A DNA stretch of 7,927 bases, from the NCBI GenBank assembly GCA_900556395.1, contig USOQ01000092.1:1-7927 (forward strand), written 5' to 3'. Of this stretch, positions 6,455-7,927 are shown one piece after another (position 1 is the stretch's first letter; each line of letters begins with the position of its first letter). The translations under genes were made by a program, and so were the position numbers. Origin of the DNA: Candidatus Segatella caccae (GTDB lineage: Bacteria; Bacteroidota; Bacteroidia; Bacteroidales; Bacteroidaceae). The notes under the pieces were generated by a model. It was not told the origin of the DNA. It saw only the letters and a list, made by a program, of their open reading frames with translations, and searched no databases.

Positions 6455-6593
6455 GTTAAAGATGTTAGAGAAGTTAAAGAATTTATCAATCCCTACAGTC
6501 GTTCAGGAAATGAAGAGTCATCGTCTATGTTGTACAACATAGGACATTCGTTCCTCTAACATCCCTATAACGATCCTATAACATTTCTCTAAC
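6455..6593. repeat. Opposed heptamer-repeat arrays in the smpB-metH gap
   Basis: On the plus strand GTTAAAG, GTTAGAG, GTTAAAG begin at 6455, 6464 and 6473 (9-bp period). The complementary orientation CTCTAAC, CTATAAC, CTATAAC, CTCTAAC begins at 6554, 6565, 6576 and 6587 (exact 11-bp period). The arrays therefore face each other, and GATGTTAGAG (6461-6470) is the exact reverse complement of CTCTAACATC (6554-6563). A perfect 18-bp palindrome lies between them. Weaker extra symmetry joins AGGAAATGAA (6505-6514) to TTCGTTCCT (6548-6556). The surrounding 247-bp gap also has a 10-T run (6408-6417) and no convincing gene. Its function is unknown: it may be a dispersed palindromic repeat, a regulatory site, or a structured RNA end. 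Confidence 0.7.
6525..6542. repeat. Perfect 18-bp palindrome
   Basis: CTATGTTGTACAACATAG reads the same on both strands and has no spacer, centred at 6533/6534. It sits asymmetrically between the two heptamer arrays (45 bp from the left one, 11 bp from the right). A spacer-less palindrome makes a poor RNA hairpin but a good site for a dimeric DNA-binding protein or a cruciform tip. It lies about 80 bp past the smpB stop and 150 bp before the metH start. No T-tract follows. Confidence 0.6.
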
Positions 6594-6621
6594 CTTCCAT
6601 CCCATATATGCGAAAACGATT

Positions 6622-7101
6622 TTAAAATCTTTTGATAGCCCTATCCATTTCCCTGCGATCCTCTTTCTCCTTCAGAGTTTGACGCTTGTCGTACTCCTTT
6701 TTTCCCTTGCACAGAGCGATATCTACCTTTGCACGTCCATGATCATCGATAAAGATCAGTGTTGGAACAATGGTAAATCCAGGCTGCTTAGCATCCTCCT
6801 CAAGTCGACGTAACTCACGCTTATTGAGTAACAACTTACGATCGCGTCGTGCCTCATGATTACCAAACGAGCCATAAAAATAAGGAGAGATATTCATACC
6901 CTTTGCCCACAACTCACCATTATAGAAATCACAATAACAATCCACCAAAGAAGCTTTGCCTCCCCTGATCGACTTGATTTCTGTACCAGTAAGCACAATA
7001 CCCGCAGTATAGGTATCGACAAAGAAGTATTCGAACGCTGCCTTCTTGTTTCTTATTTGTATAGGACTCTTCTTACGAAGTTCTTGTTCTTGTTTGTTCA
7101 T
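6622..7101 (-). CDS. smpB: SsrA-binding protein SmpB
   Basis: SmpB binds tmRNA and brings it to stalled ribosomes for trans-translation, which frees the ribosome and tags the unfinished peptide. From the chosen ATG it has 159 residues, close to the E. coli protein (160). The OB-fold core runs from about 14 to 130 with the conserved IRNKKAAFEY (16-25), YTAGIVLTGTEIKSIR (31-46), and KVDIALCKGKK in the last strand. The basic C-terminal tail (KGKKEYDKR, 132-140, then an Arg/Lys-rich helix) is the part that enters the decoding centre and mRNA channel. A longer frame with a TTG start at 7116 adds five residues (MRNEG); ATG 7101 is preferred because the family starts near here, but the TTG cannot be excluded. 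It lies 21 bp downstream of the DMP19-family gene, so both are probably co-transcribed. No ssrA gene was recognised in the window. Confidence 0.96.
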   Translation of the reverse strand: MNKQEQELRKKSPIQIRNKKAAFEYFFVDTYTAGIVLTGTEIKSIRGGKASLVDCYCDFYNGELWAKGMNISPYFYGSFGNHEARRDRKLLLNKRELRRLEEDAKQPGFTIVPTLIFIDDHGRAKVDIALCKGKKEYDKRQTLKEKEDRREMDRAIKRF

Positions 7102-7122
7102 TCCTTCATTCCTCAAAAAAAA

Positions 7123-7626
7123 TCATTCCACACAGGCAAAGCTGTCGATGTGTTCGTCGATGTAGCAAGCTATCTGAGCCGTCCACTCCTCTTCATTCTC
7201 CACAAAGTCATCGTCGAAATCATCAAACATAGGATACTTCTCATAAAGAGCCATAAACTCCTCGTCGCTCATATCGCGCTCTATATCCTCATGATTGAGA
7301 TTATAGCTCTTATGCGCCTTGTTTATCAGTTTATAGAGTCCTTGCAGCCCCCAGTTACGAAAAGCCTTATCAGTGGGATTTAAAAAGATAAAACCTCCAT
7401 ATCCATTATGAATAAGTTGCACCATGCCTCCATCCATCATCTCCTCGTGAAGCACATCCCATGCCAAGAGAGTAATTTGGTCGCTATTGAGCATCGCCAT
7501 GGTCTGGGCATTGAGTTCTCCACCTATAGCCTCACGTATGGCTACCACAAAAGCTTGCACAAACTCGTCCATGCCTGCCTCTGCCGCTTGGCGTAGCACA
7601 CTATCTTTTATCTTAACCTGCGTCAT
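7123..7626 (-). CDS. Acidic DMP19/DUF4375-family protein
   Basis: This 167-residue protein has no signal peptide or membrane segment. The central segment, SDQITLLAWDVLHEEM then DGGMVQLIHNGYG (65-77) and an amphipathic stretch to about 106, matches the recalled DMP19 (DUF4375) pattern, where a short helix is followed by a xNGG-Q-hydrophobic-N/S-x-G turn. The C-terminal part is strongly acidic (135-147 holds ten Asp/Glu in 13 residues). The family's namesake, Neisseria DMP19, is a DNA-mimic protein that binds a transcription factor; most relatives are uncharacterised, so a DNA-mimic role here is not established. It is the first gene after a consensus promoter at 7663-7693 and precedes smpB by 21 bp. 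A link to ribosome rescue is possible only by association. The family call is from motif memory. Confidence 0.75.
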   Translation of the reverse strand: MTQVKIKDSVLRQAAEAGMDEFVQAFVVAIREAIGGELNAQTMAMLNSDQITLLAWDVLHEEMMDGGMVQLIHNGYGGFIFLNPTDKAFRNWGLQGLYKLINKAHKSYNLNHEDIERDMSDEEFMALYEKYPMFDDFDDDFVENEEEWTAQIACYIDEHIDSFACVE

Positions 7627-7641
7627 ATAATGATTCTATTT

Positions 7642-7655
7642 AAAATTGCAATTTT
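7642..7655. promoter_or_regulatory. 14-bp palindrome at the DMP19-smpB transcription start
   Basis: AAAATTGCAATTTT is a perfect palindrome lying just downstream of the -7 box (7670-7663), covering about +1 to +14 of the predicted transcript. That is a standard place for a repressor operator. The A/T-rich content raises the chance of accidental symmetry, and no regulator is identifiable. Confidence 0.4.
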
Positions 7656-7662
7656 CAGTTTG

Positions 7663-7693
7663 CAAAGATACACCAAAAAGCGCACAAACCAAA
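7663..7693 (-). promoter_or_regulatory. Bacteroidetes-type promoter of the DMP19-smpB unit
   Basis: On the minus strand TTTG (7693-7690) is followed after exactly 19 bases by TATCTTTG (7670-7663), a perfect TTTG-N19-TAnnTTTG match. Transcription would start near 7656, about 30 bases before the ATG at 7626. It is back-to-back with the plus-strand promoter at 7739-7772; the two -33 boxes are about 46 bp apart. Confidence 0.75.
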
Positions 7694-7738
7694 GAATTTC
7701 ATAAAAAATGAGATTAAAGAGTTAAAAAGAACATATAA

Positions 7739-7772
7739 ATTGCCCCATTTTTCAAAAAAAATAGTACTTTTG
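7739..7772 (+). promoter_or_regulatory. Bacteroidetes-type promoter of the right-edge gene
   Basis: TACTTTTG (7765-7772) fully matches TAnnTTTG. An ATTG (7739-7742) lies 22 bases upstream, slightly longer than the usual 19-21. Transcription would start near 7779, leaving a leader of about 80 bases before the ATG at 7861. That leader is A/T-rich and contains a small inverted repeat, TTGAAT-GT-ATTCAA (7814-7827), but no riboswitch fold was recognised. Confidence 0.65.
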
Positions 7773-7860
7773 TGGTCGGATTTCTGCATCTTACGTCAGA
7801 TATCTATCAATTATTGAATGTATTCAAACATTTTATATACTAATATAAATTTTAGCGAAT

Positions 7861-7927
7861 ATGATCTATTCTAAAGAAGTAGACAACATGTGCGTTGTCG
7901 CTAAGGGTCCTAACCACGGACCAGCTC
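7861..7927 (+). CDS. N-terminus of a probable iron-sulfur scaffold-like protein (partial)
   Basis: An open frame starts with ATG at 7861 and runs off the right edge after 22 codons. It reads MIYSKEVDNMCVV, then AKGPNHGPA. The start is supported by a consensus promoter about 90 bp upstream and an A/T-rich leader. The Ser-x-Glu-Val start, the Met-Cys pair and the GPNHGPA stretch resemble the N-terminus of Bacteroidales proteins that I remember as NifU-like iron-sulfur cluster assembly scaffold proteins, encoded beside a so-called GGGtGRT protein. With 22 residues this is recall, not proof. It is divergent from DMP19-smpB, and the two share a 234-bp control region. Confidence 0.6.
   Translation, partial: MIYSKEVDNMCVVAKGPNHGPA

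Noticed and set aside
6618..6629. 12-bp palindrome GATTTTAAAATC over the smpB stop codon as a terminator
   Set aside because: All but the end pairs are A-T, there is no loop, and only a short T-run follows on the minus strand; too weak to call.
1..7927. A hidden defence system, mobile element or CRISPR array
   Set aside because: No transposase, integrase, nuclease, helicase or toxin-like gene, no regularly spaced long direct repeats with unique spacers, and no terminal repeats with target duplications were seen; all complete genes but two are recognisable housekeeping genes.

Overview
The window looks like chromosome from a member of the Bacteroidales, most likely Prevotellaceae (Prevotella/Segatella type). 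Three things point there. The intergenic promoters match the Bacteroidetes consensus (TTTG or TTG, 19-22 bases, TAnnTTTG) rather than a sigma70 -35/-10 pair. Start codons are preceded by A/T-rich leaders, mostly without a Shine-Dalgarno sequence. The encoded proteins are Bacteroidetes-like in architecture, for example a methionine synthase without its reactivation domain. No phage, transposase, CRISPR array, rRNA or tRNA gene was seen. The taxon is an inference from these traits, not a database result.

Layout: six complete genes lie on the minus strand and read right to left. In transcription order they are a DMP19/DUF4375-family acidic protein (7626-7123), smpB (7101-6622), metH (6374-3573), a HAD-family phosphatase (3535-2897), map (2749-1886), tsaD (1797-772) and a stand-alone CinA C-terminal/PncC amidase (745-236). 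That makes seven if the DMP19 gene is counted with the other six. Two edge genes are only started: a minus-strand ATG at 7-5 on the left edge, and a plus-strand gene at 7861 on the right edge that is probably an iron-sulfur scaffold-like protein.

Transcription units suggested by the sequence: (1) DMP19-smpB, from a consensus promoter at 7663-7693 that is back-to-back with a second consensus promoter (7739-7772) driving the right-edge gene; (2) metH-HAD, 37 bp apart, with no clear consensus promoter found; (3) map, with its own promoter at 2784-2815, possibly running on into tsaD and pncC (gaps of 88 and 26 bp); (4) a leftward unit starting beyond the left edge from a promoter at 60-90 that overlaps a bidirectional terminator closing unit 3.

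Functionally this is mostly housekeeping: ribosome rescue (SmpB), N-terminal Met removal (Map), tRNA t6A modification (TsaD), pyridine-nucleotide recycling (PncC) and methionine/folate/B12 metabolism (MetH). No new multi-gene system is convincing. The most unusual non-coding structure is the 247-bp smpB-metH gap. It holds two oppositely oriented arrays of a GTTA(A/G/T)AG heptamer, one with 9-bp and one with 11-bp spacing, flanking a perfect 18-bp palindrome. Several promoter-linked dyads are also recorded.
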